The translations under genes were made by a program, and so were the position numbers. The notes under the pieces were generated by a model. It was not told the DNA's origin, made no database searches, and saw only the letters and a list, made by a program, of their open reading frames with translations. A DNA stretch of 64,000 nt, taken from the NCBI RefSeq assembly GCF_000382405.1, contig NZ_KB908255.1, positions 310,001 to 374,000 on the forward strand, written 5' to 3'. This stretch comes from Mycobacterium sp. 141. Its GTDB lineage: Bacteria > Actinomycetota > Actinomycetes > Mycobacteriales > Mycobacteriaceae. Below, in pieces: positions 62,176 to 64,000 of this stretch (positions within the stretch are counted from its first letter, which is position 1; each line of letters opens with the position of its first letter).

Positions 62176-63000
62176 GTGGCCAAACCCAAGAAGACCGCTA
62201 AATACGACTTGAAGGCAGCGGATCGTAAACGAAACCTGCTGATCCAGATCGGTCTGACCGCCGTTGTGGTGGTGTTCGCCGCGGTGCTGGTGTTCTACAT
62301 CGTCATGAACGGGAACAAGAAGCCCGCGACGGGTGAGGCCAAGGCCATCCGGGTGGCGTCGAGCAACGTGATCACCAAAGAAGGCACCAGCGAACCCAAG
62401 GTGGTGCTGTCGTTCTACGAGGACTTCCTCTGCCCGGCCTGCGGTGCCTTCGAGCGTGCCTTCGGTCCGACCATCAACAAGATGATCGACACCGGCGCGG
62501 TGGCCGCCGACTACCACATCGTGGCCATCTTGGACCGCTCCGGCGACGGGTATTCGTCGCGCGCCGGTAATGCGGCCTACTGCGTCGCCGACGAGTCCAT
62601 CGAGGCGTTCCGACGTTTCCACTCCGCGCTCTACACCAAGGAGCTGCAGCCGCAGGAAGGTGGCGGCATCTACCCGGATAACGCTCGGCTCATCGAGCTC
62701 GCCCGCCAGGCCGGTGCAGTCGGCAAGGCGCCGGACTGCATCACCAAGGGTACCTACGTTGACATGGTGAAGGGCATGGCCGCGGCAGCGGGCATCAACT
62801 CAACACCGACCATCCGGATCAACGGCGAGGACTACCAGCCCAGCACGCCCGATGCGATGGTCGCGAAGGTCAAGGAAATCGTCGGTGACGTGCCCGGGCT
62901 GACCGCCGTCACCCCGCAGGCCCCGGCGCCCACGGCTCCCGCCGCGGGCGCGCCGGCCGCACCGCAGGCGCCCGCCGTCCCGGCGGTGCCCGGGTCATGA
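62176..63000 (+). CDS. Membrane-anchored DsbA-like thiol oxidoreductase (Rv2969c-like)
   Basis: The 274-residue product has a cytosolic basic start, one membrane helix (segment IQIGLTAVVVVFAAVLVFYI), and a thioredoxin-fold domain outside the membrane with the active site CPAC (Cys86-Cys89) and the cis-Pro segment NSTPTIRING. A second cysteine pair (AYCVADE and PDCITKG) is present. The C-terminus ends in an Ala/Pro-rich tail. It introduces disulfides into exported proteins and is reoxidised by VKOR, the next gene, whose ATG overlaps its stop. Confidence 0.93.
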   Translation: MAKPKKTAKYDLKAADRKRNLLIQIGLTAVVVVFAAVLVFYIVMNGNKKPATGEAKAIRVASSNVITKEGTSEPKVVLSFYEDFLCPACGAFERAFGPTINKMIDTGAVAADYHIVAILDRSGDGYSSRAGNAAYCVADESIEAFRRFHSALYTKELQPQEGGGIYPDNARLIELARQAGAVGKAPDCITKGTYVDMVKGMAAAAGINSTPTIRINGEDYQPSTPDAMVAKVKEIVGDVPGLTAVTPQAPAPTAPAAGAPAAPQAPAVPAVPGS

Positions 63001-63623
63001 CCGTGACCACGCAGTCGCAGGCCGAATCCGGGCGATCCGCCGGACGGCCGGGCGTCGAGGTCTCCAAAGCCAGTGCCCTATGGGTGGTGATAGCCGGGGT
63101 GGTCGGCCTGGCCGCCGCGCTGACCCTGACGTACGAGAAGATCGAACTACTGATCAACCCGAAGTACGTCCCTTCCTGCAGCATCAATCCGGTGCTGTCC
63201 TGTGGCTCCGTGATGGTCACCCCGCAGGCGTCGGTGTTCGGTTTTCCCAATCCGATGATCGGCATCGTCGCGTCCACCGTCGTCCTGGTCACCGGCGTCC
63301 TGGCAGTCGCGAAGGTGCGCCTGCCGCGGTGGTACTGGGGCGTTCTGGCCGTCGGCACCCTGCTCGGTGCCGTCTTCGTGCACTGGCTGATCTTCCAAAG
63401 CCTGTACCGCATCGGCGCGCTGTGCCCGTACTGCATGTGTGTCTGGGCGGTGACCATTCCGCTGCTGGTGGTGGTCTCCTCGATTGCTCTGGAGCCGTTG
63501 CACGACAACACGGTCCTGCGAGTCGTCCACCAATGGCGCTGGTCGCTTGTGGCGTTGTGGTTCGCCGCGTTGATCCTGTTGATCATGGCGCGGTTCTGGA
63601 ACTACTGGTCGACGCTGCTGTAA
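62997..63623 (+). CDS. Vitamin K epoxide reductase-family protein (VKOR)
   Basis: The 208-residue membrane protein with about five helices passes electrons from the DsbA partner to quinone. It has the loop cysteines Cys61 and Cys69 (CSINPVLSC) and the redox centre CPYC (Cys143-Cys146). ATGA overlap with the DsbA gene. It is the functional replacement of DsbB in mycobacteria (Rv2968c). Confidence 0.94.
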   Translation: MTVTTQSQAESGRSAGRPGVEVSKASALWVVIAGVVGLAAALTLTYEKIELLINPKYVPSCSINPVLSCGSVMVTPQASVFGFPNPMIGIVASTVVLVTGVLAVAKVRLPRWYWGVLAVGTLLGAVFVHWLIFQSLYRIGALCPYCMCVWAVTIPLLVVVSSIALEPLHDNTVLRVVHQWRWSLVALWFAALILLIMARFWNYWSTLL

Positions 63624-63659
63624 CAGCGCCGGTGTGCATCCGGGTGACAGTGGTGAAGC

Positions 63660-63665
63660 TAGGGT
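63660..63665 (+). promoter_or_regulatory. Leaderless -10 box of pyc
   Basis: TAGGGT ends seven bases before the GTG of the pyruvate carboxylase gene. Confidence 0.45.
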
Positions 63666-63672
63666 TACCCGC

Positions 63673-64000
63673 GTGATTTCCAAACTCCTGGTGGCCAACC
63701 GCGGCGAGATCGCGATTCGTGCGTTTCGTGCGGCGACCGAGATGAACATTGCCACGGTGGCGGTCTATCCGTATGAGGACCGCAATTCGTTGCATCGACT
63801 CAAGGCGGACGAGTCGTATCAGATCGGTGAGACCGGCCATCCGGTCCGGGCCTATCTGTCGGTGGACGAGATCATCCGGGTCGCCCGCCACGCGGGGGCC
63901 GACGCGGTATATCCGGGGTACGGGTTCCTGTCGGAGAATCCAGAGCTGGCTTCGGCGTGTGCGGAGGCGGGGATCACCTTTGTCGGCCCGTCGGCTGAGG
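63673..64000 (+). CDS. pyc: Pyruvate carboxylase, N-terminus (3' end outside window)
   Basis: The first 109 codons of a biotin carboxylase domain are present: ISKLLVANRGEIAIRAFRA, VYPYEDRNSLHRLKADES and YPGYGFLSENPELASAC. The EDR-N-SLH wording is that of pyruvate carboxylase rather than acetyl-CoA carboxylase, and the neighbourhood matches M. tuberculosis pca (Rv2967c). The enzyme makes oxaloacetate from pyruvate. The reading frame is open to the window end. Confidence 0.92.
   Translation, partial: MISKLLVANRGEIAIRAFRAATEMNIATVAVYPYEDRNSLHRLKADESYQIGETGHPVRAYLSVDEIIRVARHAGADAVYPGYGFLSENPELASACAEAGITFVGPSAE

Overview
This is a GC-rich actinobacterial chromosome segment that I read as a rapidly growing mycobacterium (Mycolicibacterium type). 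The gene order follows, with insertions, the Mycobacterium tuberculosis block from the Rv3025c cysteine desulfurase to the Rv2967c pyruvate carboxylase, recalled from memory rather than searched. Supporting signs are a HupB with a long lysine/alanine tail, a CofC/FbiD F420 gene beside ppk and mutT1, and many genes whose GTG or ATG lies 6-9 bases after a TANNNT box with no Shine-Dalgarno (leaderless starts).

Layout: 1-7.0 kb holds a sulfur/tRNA-thiolation operon (cysteine desulfurase, mnmA, a methionine synthase-like gene), an inserted YjbR/multicopper oxidase pair, and ligA. 7.0-15.0 kb holds an ACT protein, gatC-gatA-pfkA-gatB, lppZ, a DoxX protein and a PH-domain protein. 15.0-23.0 kb is branched-chain amino acid and serine synthesis: ilvBNC behind a leader peptide and attenuator, serA and leuB. 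23.0-25.0 kb is a scar with a broken BrxL-like gene and a truncated XRE regulator. 25.0-27.8 kb carries two divergent VWA membrane proteins and a lytic transglycosylase. 27.8-37.2 kb holds an MFS transporter, a secreted lipase, a fumarylacetoacetase-family enzyme, gltX, tRNA-Gln, tRNA-Glu, an IclR regulator divergent from leuCD, and hupB. 37.2-51.9 kb is housekeeping: mutT1-ppk-cofC, gpsA, a PLP lyase, ddl, an Lrp-type protein, thiL, ung, rpmB, a DAK2 protein and recG.

The most unusual part is 51.9-58.0 kb. An exported HNH-nuclease gene downstream of recG is cut exactly before its catalytic His by about 5.46 kb of foreign-looking DNA bounded by the 6-bp repeat ACATCG. The insert carries an intact homologue of the same nuclease whose ATG overlaps the stop of the truncated left half. 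It also carries a StrR/ParB-like regulator paired with a GNAT-type protein, and relics of a Tn554-like tyrosine recombinase and DUF6262/TnpC-type genes. The conserved backbone then resumes with a GNAT and a TetR gene, two aldo-keto reductases, a LipN-like esterase, the DsbA-VKOR disulfide pair, and the start of pyruvate carboxylase.

Several gene ends, mostly between convergent genes, hold long inverted repeats; three of these share the arm word CGAGCAGAC(G/T)TGAAA or a close variant. They look like a dispersed hairpin/terminator family.
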